Positions 1 to 9,225 of a DNA stretch of 64,000 nt are shown here, one piece after another (within the stretch, counting starts at the first letter, position 1; every line of letters begins with the position of its first letter). A program made the translations under genes and the position numbers. The notes below the pieces were generated by a model that saw only the letters and a list, made by a program, of their open reading frames with translations, was not told the DNA's origin and did no database searches. Source of the DNA: Serratia plymuthica NBRC 102599 (GTDB taxonomy: Bacteria > Pseudomonadota > Gammaproteobacteria > Enterobacterales > Enterobacteriaceae); the NCBI RefSeq assembly GCF_001590925.1, contig NZ_BCTU01000002.1:1-64000 (forward strand). The letters run 5' to 3'.

Positions 1-1
1 T

Positions 2-169
2 TTACTCAAGACAGAATGGCAGCCTGAACATCGCTTTAATGCGAATTATTATGTGTTAAATAACCTTAAAATAATAACAACTAAGTGGCAGGAAACAATA
101 AAACCCCGCATAAACCCTACCGCAACCGGTGAATTTAATATCCACTACAATATCATCGTCATGGGTTAG
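2..169 (+). CDS. 3' end of an unrecognised gene
   Basis: An open frame runs from the window edge for 55 codons to a TAG at 167-169, only five bases before the ATG of the next gene. The peptide alternates hydrophobic and polar residues (for example NYYVLNNLKII near the start and NIHYNIIVMG at the end), which looks like the last strands of a beta-rich domain. I do not recognise the family. The tight spacing suggests co-transcription and perhaps translational coupling with the M60 gene that follows, which lacks a good ribosome binding site of its own. Because the start lies outside the window, it remains possible that this is chance open frame. Confidence 0.5.
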   Translation, partial: LLKTEWQPEHRFNANYYVLNNLKIITTKWQETIKPRINPTATGEFNIHYNIIVMG

Positions 170-174
170 TAAAA

Positions 175-1827
175 ATGAAAGAAATAACACACCACGCCTT
201 ATCCTTATCTTTGGGTTTTATATTAATTGCCAGTGCATCCGCACAAGCAGCAGACTGTCAAAACATTCCCGACTGGGTCGCCAAGACTTATTCAGAAAAA
301 GGCACTCAGGTAAAAAAAGACGACACGCTATATGCATCCCAATGGTGGGCGGAAAAACACCATATTCCCGGGGCAGCAGGCTGGGCCGGCGAGCCTTGGA
401 AAACCCTGGGTCAATGCGCCGAACAGGAGCAGCCTTGGTGGGAAGCCTATAGTGATCAAGAAGGTTTTAATGATGCGTTGAAATATATCAATACCAGCAT
501 GGAGGAACTGAAAAAAGACCCTCAACAGGCACTGGCGGACTCCCAAGACGCCCGAATGCCGCTGTACTGGCTTAAACGCACCATGCAGATGTATCCGTTA
601 GCTACGCCAAATACCTATTATATGCCGATTGCTCATGATTCCTCATGGTACAACAGCCTCTATGGCAATCTCGGGCGCGGTATTTTCTTCTATAGCCGCA
701 CACTCGGTAATAAAGGCGACAATGTCACGATAAAAGCTGGAGATATTCCACAAGGCAGCACCTGCTATGCAGCAACCAGCGCAAAATTTAATGACGTTGA
801 TAACTTATTTACCGCCAAAGCCAAGCTTGAGGCCAATAAAGAAACGACTTATAGCTTCAATGAAACCGGCGTACTGGCATTAGGATGCAGCCACCCTGAA
901 AAACAACAAAAGGGTGAGTTCGTCAAACTGGAGGTTACAGGTGGTGAAAGCAACAATCTGCATATCTTCGGCCAGAGCACGCAAAGTGACTGGGAGCAGC
1001 AAAAAACAACGGCTGACATATTGGGCGGCGTAGTACTGTATGACGGCAGAGCCAACTACTTTGTTCCTAAAAAAATCAGCGATAAAACGCAAGAAACAAT
1101 CAATAAGTCCCTGGGCGAAAACCTCAGCATCGTTGCGCTTTATGAAAGAATCAACGGTCTGGACGGTTCGTCGGACATGTTTACCGCAAGTGAAGGATCG
1201 CTATTCCTGAATTACAGTAAATGCTGTAGTGCACAATACCGCGAGGGATCGGTAGACGTAGGTTTCTTTAACGATAAAACCACCCGCGCCAATGGTGCTA
1301 ACTGGGGACTGTGGCATGAATTGGGGCATCTGTATGAACCCCGGTGGGAATTCGACGTCTATCCTGAGGTTCAGGTAAATCGCTACTCGGTTTTGGCCTG
1401 CAGAATGCTGTCTGAACGCAATGATTTTGATTACGCGGCAAATTGTAAACTCGGCGGCGAAAAAGAGTGGGATCGCGACGCTGTGCGCAAATTCTTGGCG
1501 TCAGAGAAAAGTTATGCCGAGTTCCCCAAAAATCAGCATGACGTCGCGTTGCAATTTTTTACCCACCTGCTGCACGCCTATGATGAGTCCTTTTACCCTA
1601 ATATCAATCAGCAACGCATGAAACAAGTGTTCGCCGCCCCCGGTAAAGAGATGGTGGACAAATATAAATATGTGCTGGGCACCAAGCAAAAAATCACCGA
1701 CTTTGATGTGGTCACCTACAGCCGGGAAGCCGGGCAGGACCTGCGTGAATACTTTACCCGTTGGGGACTGCATTTCAGCGATGCCGCCTCAAAACAGGTT
1801 GCTGAAATGAACCTGCCTAAACCTTGA
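175..1827 (+). CDS. secreted chitin-binding M60 (enhancin-like) metallopeptidase
   Basis: The 550-residue product has a Sec signal peptide (about 1-26, cleavage after AQAA), a small cysteine-containing carbohydrate-binding module of the chitin-binding 5/12 type (about 27-81, with YASQWWAEKHHIPG and WKTLGQC), and a large catalytic region. The zinc site is HELGH at 381-385 followed by Glu398 in EVQVN, matching the M60 pattern HExxHx(8-28)E; the EVxxN segment is typical of the family. Known M60 enzymes cut mucin-type glycoproteins or insect peritrophic matrix, so an exported enzyme acting on host mucin or chitin matrix is inferred. A hairpin terminator follows. The ribosome binding site is weak and translation may depend on the gene just upstream. 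Confidence 0.85.
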   Translation: MKEITHHALSLSLGFILIASASAQAADCQNIPDWVAKTYSEKGTQVKKDDTLYASQWWAEKHHIPGAAGWAGEPWKTLGQCAEQEQPWWEAYSDQEGFNDALKYINTSMEELKKDPQQALADSQDARMPLYWLKRTMQMYPLATPNTYYMPIAHDSSWYNSLYGNLGRGIFFYSRTLGNKGDNVTIKAGDIPQGSTCYAATSAKFNDVDNLFTAKAKLEANKETTYSFNETGVLALGCSHPEKQQKGEFVKLEVTGGESNNLHIFGQSTQSDWEQQKTTADILGGVVLYDGRANYFVPKKISDKTQETINKSLGENLSIVALYERINGLDGSSDMFTASEGSLFLNYSKCCSAQYREGSVDVGFFNDKTTRANGANWGLWHELGHLYEPRWEFDVYPEVQVNRYSVLACRMLSERNDFDYAANCKLGGEKEWDRDAVRKFLASEKSYAEFPKNQHDVALQFFTHLLHAYDESFYPNINQQRMKQVFAAPGKEMVDKYKYVLGTKQKITDFDVVTYSREAGQDLREYFTRWGLHFSDAASKQVAEMNLPKP

Positions 1828-1867
1828 ATAAAAAGTCACTCTTGTCATAGGGCAGCTTAATCCGCGT

Positions 1868-1897
1868 GATGAACCCCATTGATTGATGGGGTTCATC
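1868..1897 (+). terminator. hairpin terminator after the M60 gene
   Basis: GATGAACCCCAT at 1868-1879 pairs perfectly over 12 bp with ATGGGGTTCATC at 1886-1897 across a six-base loop. A short T-rich stretch follows. It sits between convergent genes and may work in both directions. Confidence 0.7.
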
Positions 1898-1961
1898 TTG
1901 TCTGGCAGCCGCAAGTGACTCACGCGATATTCATTGCGCGCCCCCCGCAACCGCCATTTTA

Positions 1962-2537
1962 TTATTCCATAATTTTATGAATTTGCAGGTATTGCAGCAG
2001 CATAATGGTTTTGCCGTCTTTGATCCTGCCGTCGGCGATCATCGCCACCGCCTCGGTGAACGGCAGCTCCACCACTTCGATATCTTCGTCTTCGATACCA
2101 CCGCCGGCAGCACGGCGCTCATCGTCATGGTATTCGGCGATAAAGAAATGCACGATCTCGGTCACGCCGCCCGGCGACATGTAGGCCTCGAAAATCTTCT
2201 TCACGTCACCGACCTGAAAACCGGTTTCCTCCACCGCTTCACGGCGCGCGCACTGCTCCGGGGAATCGGCGTCCAGCAGGCCGGCGCAGGCTTCCAGCAG
2301 CATGCCGCTGTCGTTGCCGTTGACGTAGGTCGGCATGCGGAACTGATTGGTCAGCACCACCGTACCCTTGGCGCGGTTATACAACAAAATGGTGGCGCCA
2401 TTGCCGCGATCGTACACCTCGCGCATCTGCTGAACGGAACCGCCATCCTTGCGCTTCAAATCAAAGGTGTACTTGTGCAGCACATACCAGTTATTCGACA
2501 GCAGCTCTTTTTTCACATTCTCAATTTTCGCCGACAT
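1962..2537 (-). CDS. nudK: GDP-mannose pyrophosphatase (Nudix hydrolase)
   Basis: The 191-residue product resembles E. coli NudK, which hydrolyses GDP-mannose to GMP and mannose-1-phosphate. The Nudix helix signature is at about 86-107, ending REAVEETGF. The Glu that usually sits six residues after the first Gly of the box is Ser92 here, whereas I recall Glu in E. coli NudK; the core REUxEExGU part is intact. I chose the ATG at 2537 ([10 protein letters not shown]) because an AAGAAGGG ribosome binding site precedes it and E. coli NudK is about this length. A longer in-frame extension to 2714 would run through the nap terminator region and is unlikely. The gene is monocistronic and follows the nap operon on the same strand. 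Confidence 0.9.
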   Translation of the reverse strand: MSAKIENVKKELLSNNWYVLHKYTFDLKRKDGGSVQQMREVYDRGNGATILLYNRAKGTVVLTNQFRMPTYVNGNDSGMLLEACAGLLDADSPEQCARREAVEETGFQVGDVKKIFEAYMSPGGVTEIVHFFIAEYHDDERRAAGGGIEDEDIEVVELPFTEAVAMIADGRIKDGKTIMLLQYLQIHKIME

Positions 2538-2615
2538 GAACCCTTCTTCTTTTCCGTTAGCTGGATCGCAAAAATGATACCGCGATTGAGTCCTCAAGCG
2601 ACAACGGATTTGCAA

Positions 2616-2649
2616 CAAAAAACCCCGCGGCTCCGGGAGAGCGGCGGGG
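2616..2649 (-). terminator. terminator of the nap operon
   Basis: Read on the minus strand, AGCCCCGCCGCT (from 2650) and AGCCGCGGGG form a GC-rich stem with one mismatch, followed by a run of T (plus-strand A at 2617-2622). It lies just downstream of the napC stop codon. Confidence 0.75.
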
Positions 2650-2667
2650 CTATGGGTCTTGAAAAGT

Positions 2668-3285
2668 TTAAAACCCGTTGGGGACGTCGCGCATATCCGG
2701 CAACTTGTGGGCAATGCCCTTATGGCAATCGATACAGGTTTTGCCTTCGATTACCGCCTTGTCATGCATCTTCGCCGCCACGGTTTTCTGCGCGGTGAAG
2801 TCCATATACTCGAAGTTATGGCAGTTACGGCACTCCTGCGAATCGTTAGCCTTCATCCGCGCCCATTCGTTGCTGGCCATCGCCAATCGGTGCTGGTCAA
2901 ACTTCTGCGGCGTATCGATCAGGCCGAACGCCTTGGCGTACAGTTCCTTGCTGGCCTTCAGTTTGCGCAACATTTTCGGCGCCCACTCGTGCGGCACGTG
3001 GCAATCCGGGCAGGTGGCGCGTACGCCGCTGCGGTTGTTGTAATGCACCGTGCCCATGTATTCCTCATACACGTTTTCGCGCATTTCGTGGCAACCGATA
3101 CAGAACTGCTCAGTATTCGCCGCTTCCATGCCGGTATTAAAACCGCCCCAGAAGATAATCCCGGCGCCAAAACCCAGCAACAACAACGTGCCCAAGGCCA
3201 GGCGGCTGGGCCTGCGCCACCAGCGCCACAGCCGCAGCAACGGGCCGGCTTTTTTTTCGGTCGGGGTGTGATCAGGTTCTGCCAT
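2668..3285 (-). CDS. napC: tetrahaem cytochrome c quinol dehydrogenase NapC
   Basis: The 205-residue protein is a NapC/NirT-type quinol dehydrogenase. An N-terminal transmembrane anchor ([18 protein letters not shown]) is followed by four CxxCH haem-binding motifs: CIGCH, CPDCH, CRNCH and CIDCH. It takes electrons from the quinol pool in the inner membrane and hands them to the NapAB complex in the periplasm. It is the last gene of napFDABC, with napB 11 bp upstream. Because napGH are absent from this operon, NapC is likely the sole electron entry route to NapB. Confidence 0.97.
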   Translation of the reverse strand: MAEPDHTPTEKKAGPLLRLWRWWRRPSRLALGTLLLLGFGAGIIFWGGFNTGMEAANTEQFCIGCHEMRENVYEEYMGTVHYNNRSGVRATCPDCHVPHEWAPKMLRKLKASKELYAKAFGLIDTPQKFDQHRLAMASNEWARMKANDSQECRNCHNFEYMDFTAQKTVAAKMHDKAVIEGKTCIDCHKGIAHKLPDMRDVPNGF

Positions 3286-3296
3286 AAGGCCTCCGT

Positions 3297-3746
3297 TTAG
3301 CGCCCAAAGCCCGGCATGGGCTGGAAATCATTGCCGACAATCGGCGCCGCATCGGTTTGCGGCACGTGGCACTGCAGGCAGAAATAACGGCGCGGCGCGA
3401 CGTCGCTCAGCACCCGGCCATCACGATCCATAAAGTGCGTCGGGCTGATACGCGGCGCGCCTGTGGTGCGGTAATGCTCCACCCCGTGGCACTGCAGGCA
3501 GCGGTTGGTGTTTTTGCTGACCTGATAACCGTCCACGCTGTGCGGGATCATCGGCGGCTGATTGACATAGTTCAGCGCCATCCGTTCCTGCTGTTTAGGC
3601 GTGGAGATTGGCCCGACGGCGGTGGCGGACACCTCCGGCGACTGGCTGAGATCGACATCGCCGGCGGCAAAGGCCAGGCCGGCAAACGCCAGCGATAACG
3701 CCGCCACCCACAGGACAAGCGTCTTTTTCACGACAGGGCTTTTCAT
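3297..3746 (-). CDS. napB: dihaem cytochrome c subunit of periplasmic nitrate reductase
   Basis: The 149-residue product has a signal peptide (hydrophobic core [18 protein letters not shown]) and two CxxCH haem motifs, CLQCHG and CLQCHV. NapB is the small electron-transfer subunit that passes electrons from NapC to the molybdenum subunit NapA. I chose the ATG at 3746 (MKSPVVKKT), because it places a normal signal peptide at the N terminus; the longer frame to 3791 adds an unlikely 15-residue extension. It sits between napA and napC on the same strand. Confidence 0.95.
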   Translation of the reverse strand: MKSPVVKKTLVLWVAALSLAFAGLAFAAGDVDLSQSPEVSATAVGPISTPKQQERMALNYVNQPPMIPHSVDGYQVSKNTNRCLQCHGVEHYRTTGAPRISPTHFMDRDGRVLSDVAPRRYFCLQCHVPQTDAAPIVGNDFQPMPGFGR

Positions 3747-3798
3747 TTTTATTTGGCTCCCGGGTAATAAAATGGGTGTTGAACGCACCAAGGCGCAC

Positions 3799-6285
3799 TC
3801 ACACCTTCTCCAGCTTCACCGCGCATTTCTTGAAATCGACCTCTTTCGATAGCGGATCGGTGGCGTCCAGCGTCAGGGTGTTCACCAACTGCGCGGCATC
3901 AAAGAACGGCATATACACCAACCCACGCGGCGGACGATTGCGACCACGGGTTTCGACCGTGCTGATCACCTCGCCACGGCGCGACAACACTTTGACTTTG
4001 TCGCCACGGCGCAGATTACGGCTCTTGGCATCCAGAGGATGGATAAACAGCACCGCCTCCGGGAAGGCGCGATGCAGCTCCGGTACCCGCCGGGTCATAG
4101 AACCGGTATGCCAGTGTTCCAGCACCCGGCCGGTAGACAGCCAAAGGTCGTATTCGCCGTCCGGGCTTTCCGCCGCCGGTTCAAACGGCAGCGCGAAGAT
4201 CACCGCCTTGCCGTCCGGTTTGCCGTAGAAACGTACCGCTTCCCCCGCTTTGACATAAGGATCGGTACCTTCGCGGTAGCGCCACAGCGTCTCTTTGCCG
4301 TCGACCACCGGCCAACGCAGGCCGCGCGCCTGATGGTACATATCGAACGCCGCCAGATCGTGGCCGTGGCCACGGCCAAAGCCGGCATATTCTTCGAACA
4401 ACCCTTTTTGCAGATAGAAGCCAAAGGCGCGCGCTTCATCGTTGAGCTGGTCCGCCGGGATTTCCGTCAGCGGGTATTTATTCACCTCACCGTTGGCGAA
4501 CAGGACGTCGTACAGCGTTTTGCCCCGGTATTGCGGGTTTTGTTCCAGCAGTTGCGCCGGCCACACCTCTTCCACCGTGAAACGCTTGGCGAACTCCACC
4601 AGTTGCCACAGATCGGATTTGGCTTCGCCCGGCGCTTTCACCTGCTGGCGCCAGAACTGGGTGCGGCGCTCCGCGTTGCCGTAAGCGCCCTCTTTCTCCA
4701 CCCACATGGCGGTCGGCAGGATCAGGTCGGCGGCCAGGGCGCTGACGGTCGGATAAGGATCCGACACCACCACAAAGTTGCGCGGATCGCGCCAACCCGG
4801 CATCCGTTCCTCATTGATGTTCGGCCCGGCCTGCATGTTGTTGTTGCACATCACCCAGTAAGCGTTCAGCTTGCCGTCTTTCAGCGCACGGTCCTGCGCT
4901 ACCGCATGCAGCCCGACTTTTGCCGGAAGGGTGCCGGCCGGCAACTGCCATTTCTGCTCGGCTGTCTGGCGGTGTTTTTCGTTGGTGACCACCATGTCGG
5001 CCGGCAGACGGTGGGCAAAGGTGCCTACCTCGCGCGCGGTGCCGCAAGCGGAAGGCTGGCCGGTCAACGAGAACGGCCCGCAGCCCGGTTTGGCGATCTT
5101 GCCGGTCAACAGGTGCAGGTTGTAGCACAGGTTATTGGCCCAGACGCCGCGCGTATGCTGGTTGAAGCCCATGGTCCAATACGACACCACCTTGATGTTC
5201 GGATCGGCATACAGCTTCGCCAGCGCTTCCAGTTGGTCTTCCGGCACGCCGCTCATTTGAGCGACTTTTTCCAGCGTGTATTCCGCCACGAAAGCCTTGT
5301 ACTCGTCGAAACTCATAGGTTCGGAGGCATCCGAACCTGGATTTTTCGCCTTTTTTTCCAGCGGGTGGGTCGGGCGCAGGCCGTAACCGATATCCGTCGC
5401 CCCCCGGCGGAAATTGACGTGCCGATTGAGGAAATCCTGATCTACCGCGTTGTTTTGAATGATGTAGTTGGCGATGTAGTTCATGATCGCCAGATCGGTC
5501 TGCGGCGTGAACACCATGCCGTTATCCGCCAGTTCGAAGCTGCGGTGCTCATACGTCGACAGCACCGACACGTTGACCTTCTCGTTGCTCAAACGGCGAT
5601 CGGTAATGCGCGACCACAGGATCGGGTGCATTTCCGCCATGTTGGAGCCCCACAGCACGAAGGCGTCAGCCTGTTCGATATCGTCATAGCAGCCCATCGG
5701 CTCGTCCATGCCGAAGGTGCGCATGAAGCCCACCACCGCCGAAGCCATGCAATGGCGGGCGTTCGGATCCAGGTTATTGGTGCGCAACCCGGCTTTGAAC
5801 AGTTTGGCAGCGGCATAGCCTTCCCACACCGTCCACTGGCCGGAGCCGAACATACCCACAGCGTCGGGCCCCTTCTCCTTCAAAGCCTGTTTGAATTTTT
5901 CGGCCATGATGTCGAAAGCCTGTTCCCAACTGATGGGGGTAAACTCGCCTTCTTTATGGTACTGGCCGGCTTTCATGCGCAGCAGCGGCTGGGTCAGACG
6001 ATCTTTGCCGTACATGATTTTCGGCAGGAAATAGCCTTTGATGCAGCTCAACCCACGGTTGACCGCCGCATCCGGATCCCCCTGCGAGGCGACGATGCGG
6101 CCATTTTGGGTGCCGACCAGCACACCGCAGCCGGTGCCGCAGAAACGACAGGGCGCCTTGTCCCATTTGATCGCATCCGCACTGCCCGCCACCGCCTGTG
6201 CTACCGTTGGAATAGTCAGCCCGGCCGCCGCAGCAGCGGCCACCGCGGCGTTAGCCTTCATGAAGTCTCGACGACTGAGTTTCAT
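3799..6285 (-). CDS. napA: periplasmic nitrate reductase catalytic subunit
   Basis: The 828-residue NapA reduces nitrate to nitrite with a bis-MGD molybdenum centre and one [4Fe-4S] cluster. It begins with a twin-arginine signal (SRRDFMK near residue 4, then an alanine-rich hydrophobic stretch). The cluster cysteines lie in CRFCGTGC and a later SCIKGY. The Cys in [13 protein letters not shown] is the expected molybdenum ligand. Length and order match the E. coli enzyme. It overlaps napD by 4 bp (ATGA), fitting coupled synthesis with its dedicated chaperone. Confidence 0.98.
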   Translation of the reverse strand: MKLSRRDFMKANAAVAAAAAAGLTIPTVAQAVAGSADAIKWDKAPCRFCGTGCGVLVGTQNGRIVASQGDPDAAVNRGLSCIKGYFLPKIMYGKDRLTQPLLRMKAGQYHKEGEFTPISWEQAFDIMAEKFKQALKEKGPDAVGMFGSGQWTVWEGYAAAKLFKAGLRTNNLDPNARHCMASAVVGFMRTFGMDEPMGCYDDIEQADAFVLWGSNMAEMHPILWSRITDRRLSNEKVNVSVLSTYEHRSFELADNGMVFTPQTDLAIMNYIANYIIQNNAVDQDFLNRHVNFRRGATDIGYGLRPTHPLEKKAKNPGSDASEPMSFDEYKAFVAEYTLEKVAQMSGVPEDQLEALAKLYADPNIKVVSYWTMGFNQHTRGVWANNLCYNLHLLTGKIAKPGCGPFSLTGQPSACGTAREVGTFAHRLPADMVVTNEKHRQTAEQKWQLPAGTLPAKVGLHAVAQDRALKDGKLNAYWVMCNNNMQAGPNINEERMPGWRDPRNFVVVSDPYPTVSALAADLILPTAMWVEKEGAYGNAERRTQFWRQQVKAPGEAKSDLWQLVEFAKRFTVEEVWPAQLLEQNPQYRGKTLYDVLFANGEVNKYPLTEIPADQLNDEARAFGFYLQKGLFEEYAGFGRGHGHDLAAFDMYHQARGLRWPVVDGKETLWRYREGTDPYVKAGEAVRFYGKPDGKAVIFALPFEPAAESPDGEYDLWLSTGRVLEHWHTGSMTRRVPELHRAFPEAVLFIHPLDAKSRNLRRGDKVKVLSRRGEVISTVETRGRNRPPRGLVYMPFFDAAQLVNTLTLDATDPLSKEVDFKKCAVKLEKV

Positions 6286-6545
6286 GGCGTTACCTCACCT
6301 TGCAAGTCCTGCTGGTGATAAACCAGCGATACCGCCAGCACGCCGTCCAGATTGCGCACTGACTCAATTTTTTCCAGCAGCGCCTGGGAGCAAGCCGCCT
6401 GCATCACGACCACCAGCTTGCCCTGCGGGCGATCCTGCACCGGGATTTCCGTGTCCGTGATCGCCAGCAGCGCCGTGACAAGCCGCGGAATGTTTTCCGG
6501 CCGGGCCTGTACCACCAGCCCGCTTACGTGCCATTCGTTATTCAT
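6282..6545 (-). CDS. napD: NapA-specific Tat chaperone NapD
   Basis: The 87-residue protein starts [19 protein letters not shown], characteristic of NapD. NapD binds the twin-arginine signal of NapA and holds back export until the cofactor is inserted. It overlaps napF by 8 bp at its 5' end and napA by 4 bp at its 3' end, so the three are almost certainly translated together. Confidence 0.93.
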   Translation of the reverse strand: MNNEWHVSGLVVQARPENIPRLVTALLAITDTEIPVQDRPQGKLVVVMQAACSQALLEKIESVRNLDGVLAVSLVYHQQDLQGEVTP

Positions 6546-7032
6546 TGTTTTCGCTCCGGATTAGGGTGACGGCATTCGCCGGGCAACCGGCGACACAGGC
6601 GCCGCAGCCGTTGCAGGCCGTCGTATCCAGCATCGGCTGCGCCATCTCGCCCAGCCGCGGCCGAAAGCGGATCGCCTGCGGCTCGCAACTGTCCTGGCAA
6701 CTGCGGCATTCAACGCCCCTGCGCGCCAGGCAATCGGCGCCAAACGCCGCATATTGCCGCCAAGGGGTTTCCGCCAGCGGGCGAAACAGCGGCGCTTCGC
6801 AGGCCTGCGCGCAACGCCCACAAAACGTGCATTCCGCCCGCTGAAAATCAATCTCGGGAAAGCCGCCGCTGCCGCCGATCAGCACGCCGCTTTCACAGGC
6901 GCGAATGCAGGCCTGGCAGCGGGTGCAACCGGCAATGAAAAGGGATTCTTGATGCGACCACGGGGGGCGGATCGCCGCCGAAGAGAGACGCCATTGTCCG
7001 CCGAGCAGCCTGCGCCGCGACAATACGGTCAT
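6538..7032 (-). CDS. napF: ferredoxin-type protein NapF
   Basis: The 164-residue product carries several cysteine-rich [4Fe-4S] ferredoxin motifs: CTRCQACIRACESG, CTFCGRCAQACEAP and CNGCGACVAGCP, plus CRSCQDSCEP. NapF is a cytoplasmic iron-sulphur protein that assists NapA maturation. The start at 7032 (MTVLSRRRLLGG) is preceded by AAGGA at a normal distance; the longer frame to 7065 is less likely. It is the first gene of the operon, reading away from narQ, with FNR- and NarP-like sites upstream. Confidence 0.92.
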   Translation of the reverse strand: MTVLSRRRLLGGQWRLSSAAIRPPWSHQESLFIAGCTRCQACIRACESGVLIGGSGGFPEIDFQRAECTFCGRCAQACEAPLFRPLAETPWRQYAAFGADCLARRGVECRSCQDSCEPQAIRFRPRLGEMAQPMLDTTACNGCGACVAGCPANAVTLIRSENNE

Positions 7033-7120
7033 GCTGTTTATCCTTGAGGTTGCAAACATGCCCACACGCCAGTTTGCGGGCAGCGGCTATAGCCTATGGA
7101 TTTAAAACCCTGAAAAATAC

Positions 7121-7183
7121 GGGGGTAACATAAGAGGAGTCCGAGGGGTATATAATCACTCTTTAGGGGTAAATGCGGGGGTA
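7121..7183 (-). promoter_or_regulatory. array of four NarL/NarP-type heptamers upstream of napF
   Basis: Four TACCCC(C/T) heptamers lie in the same orientation on the minus strand at 7121-7127, 7144-7150, 7165-7171 and 7177-7183. NarL and NarP recognise heptamers of the TACYYMT type. Spacing between the first three starts is 23 and 21 bp, about two helical turns. A clean 7-2-7 inverted pair, the preferred NarP site, was not found, so the exact binding mode is uncertain. Confidence 0.55.
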
Positions 7184-7185
7184 GC

Positions 7186-7199
7186 TTGCGCCAGATCAA
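7186..7199. promoter_or_regulatory. FNR-like operator
   Basis: TTGCGCCAGATCAA matches the FNR consensus TTGATN4ATCAA at 8 of 10 defined positions. It lies upstream of the heptamers relative to napF, the same order as in the E. coli nap promoter, where FNR and NarP activate together. It would drive napF under low oxygen. The rest of 7033-7392 is the divergent napF/narQ control region with no gene. Confidence 0.6.
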
Positions 7200-7392
7200 T
7201 CTATTACTGTGCTTAAGGGCAGTTAGCCGCCCGCTTTTCGCTGATTCGCTATCTATTTAATTATACAACGCGCGTTTTTTCCGTTGCTTACATCTTGAGA
7301 TAAAACCCGGCGAATTTTAGTTGCAAAACTTATAATTTTGCTTTCGAATGAAACCTGACGATGCGCATCGCCCGTGAGAAAAGGATCCGTGA

Positions 7393-9075
7393 TTGCTTGT
7401 TAAACGTTCAGTGACCGGCAGCCTGGCCAAGGCGCTGTTTTGCATCGTTATTTTGTCCGTGATCTCCACCGGGCTGGCGTTGACCACCGTCGCCGGCAGC
7501 CTGCGTGACGCCGAAGCGGTAAATATCGCCGGTTCGCTGCGCATGCAGAGTTATCGGTTGGCTTACGATCTCACCCGGCAGGCTACGGGGCTGGATCAGC
7601 ATCTGCAGCAATATCAACAATCCCTGCAGGCCCCGGCGCTGCAAAAGCTGGATCGTTTTTACGTGCCTGCCGACGTCCGTGAGAAATACCTGTCACTGCA
7701 GCAAACCTGGCAGCGGCTGGCGCGACAGATCCAGGCCGGGCAGTCGGCAGACTATCAGGCCAACGTCGCCGGTTACGTTAACCAGATTGACCATTTCGTT
7801 TTAGCGCTGCAACGCTATTCCGAACTCAAGCTGGCCATAGTGGCGACCATCAGCGTGGTGGGTTATATCGCCATTATCGGGCTGGTGCTGTTTTGCATTC
7901 GCTTTATGCGCCGCCAGGTCGTGGCGCCGCTGAAACACCTGGTGGATGCCAGCCAGCGCGTGCAACAGCGAGATTTTCACCACCCGCAGTTGGATATTGC
8001 GCTGCCGAACGAGTTGGGCGTGCTGTCGCAGGCCTTTGCCGCCATGTCGGACGATCTGGCCAAGCTGTATCAGTCTCTTGAGTTAAAGGTTCAGGAGAAA
8101 ACCCAGCGTTTGCAACAGGCGAACGAGACGCTCGAAGTGCTCTACAACTGCTCACAGGCGCTGAGCGTGCGGCAAATTGGCCGGCAGGCCTTTGAGCAGG
8201 TCCTGCACATCGTGCGCCAGAGCGAGCAGTTGCTCTGCATCCGGCTGAACGTGGCGGACAGCCTCAGCGAATGGCAACTGACCAGCGGCACGCCATCGCC
8301 AACGCAGGCCTGGCAGCGGCTTACCATCGTTCAGGACGACAAGCCGCTGGGGGAACTGTGCTGGCAGCACCAGGATCAACCGCCGCATCCGCATTTGATG
8401 CAAAGCGTGGCTAACATGCTGAGCCGCGGCGTTTATTTCAATCGCGCGCAGAAACAGCACATGCAGTTTTTGCTGATGGAAGAGCGTGCCACCATCGCCC
8501 GCGAGCTGCACGATTCATTGGCCCAGGCGCTGTCGTTTTTGCGCATCCAGTTGACGTTGCTGAAACGCACGCTGGCGGGCGGTTCACCGCAGGCGCAGGA
8601 GATCATTAACGATTTTGACCGCGCGCTGGCCGACGCCTACCGCCAGTTGCGCGAGTTGCTGACCACCTTCCGCCTGAACATTCAGGAGGCCGATTTGAAC
8701 GCCGCGCTGCACCAATTGCTGGCACCATTAAAGGTTCTAACCGGCGCGCGGATTCAGTTACACTGTCGGCTTTCCTCCCAGGCGCTCGATGCCCAACAAC
8801 AGGTACATGCGCTGCAGATTGTGCGGGAAGCGGTGGTCAACGCCATCAAACATGCCGATGCACGGGAGATAGTGATCCGTTGCGAGGTCACCGCGAGCGG
8901 TGATAATGCCATCAGCATTGTTGACGACGGCTGCGGCATCGCCAGCCTGAGCGAGCCGGAAGGCCATTATGGGTTGAGCATCATGAGCGAACGCGCCGCG
9001 CGGCTGGGAGGCACGCTGCTCATCCAGCGAGGTGAACCCAAGGGCACGGAAGTCCGTTTGACATTTCCGCCATAA
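7393..9075 (+). CDS. narQ: nitrate/nitrite sensor histidine kinase NarQ
   Basis: The 560-residue kinase begins at a TTG codon (LVKRSVTGSLAKA after initiator Met), in register with the E. coli NarQ start and preceded by AAGGA. It has two transmembrane segments (about 15-35 and 145-170) around a periplasmic sensor domain with the nitrate-binding P-box (SLRDAEAVNIAGSLRMQSYR), then HAMP, a central region, a HisKA_3 box with the phosphorylated His in ARELHDSLAQAL, and an ATPase domain (DDGCG, GHYGLSIM). It phosphorylates NarP in response to nitrate or nitrite. It faces napF across a shared control region and is followed by narP. Confidence 0.95.
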   Translation: MLVKRSVTGSLAKALFCIVILSVISTGLALTTVAGSLRDAEAVNIAGSLRMQSYRLAYDLTRQATGLDQHLQQYQQSLQAPALQKLDRFYVPADVREKYLSLQQTWQRLARQIQAGQSADYQANVAGYVNQIDHFVLALQRYSELKLAIVATISVVGYIAIIGLVLFCIRFMRRQVVAPLKHLVDASQRVQQRDFHHPQLDIALPNELGVLSQAFAAMSDDLAKLYQSLELKVQEKTQRLQQANETLEVLYNCSQALSVRQIGRQAFEQVLHIVRQSEQLLCIRLNVADSLSEWQLTSGTPSPTQAWQRLTIVQDDKPLGELCWQHQDQPPHPHLMQSVANMLSRGVYFNRAQKQHMQFLLMEERATIARELHDSLAQALSFLRIQLTLLKRTLAGGSPQAQEIINDFDRALADAYRQLRELLTTFRLNIQEADLNAALHQLLAPLKVLTGARIQLHCRLSSQALDAQQQVHALQIVREAVVNAIKHADAREIVIRCEVTASGDNAISIVDDGCGIASLSEPEGHYGLSIMSERAARLGGTLLIQRGEPKGTEVRLTFPP

Positions 9076-9225
9076 ATCGGGGCCATTCCTCCCCTCGTGA
9101 CCTTTTAGGCGGGGATGAAGGCTATTTCGGCGTTGATTGCCACTATTTTATAAGAGTCTGTCCCACTGTGAAGCGCGCTGCACAGCGTGTTTGAGTGGCT
9201 TTACTCGCTACAGGGAGCATATGTC

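Noticed and set aside
4039..6318. 759-codon open frame antisense to napA
   Set aside because: His- and Arg-rich shadow of napA codon usage with no recognisable family.
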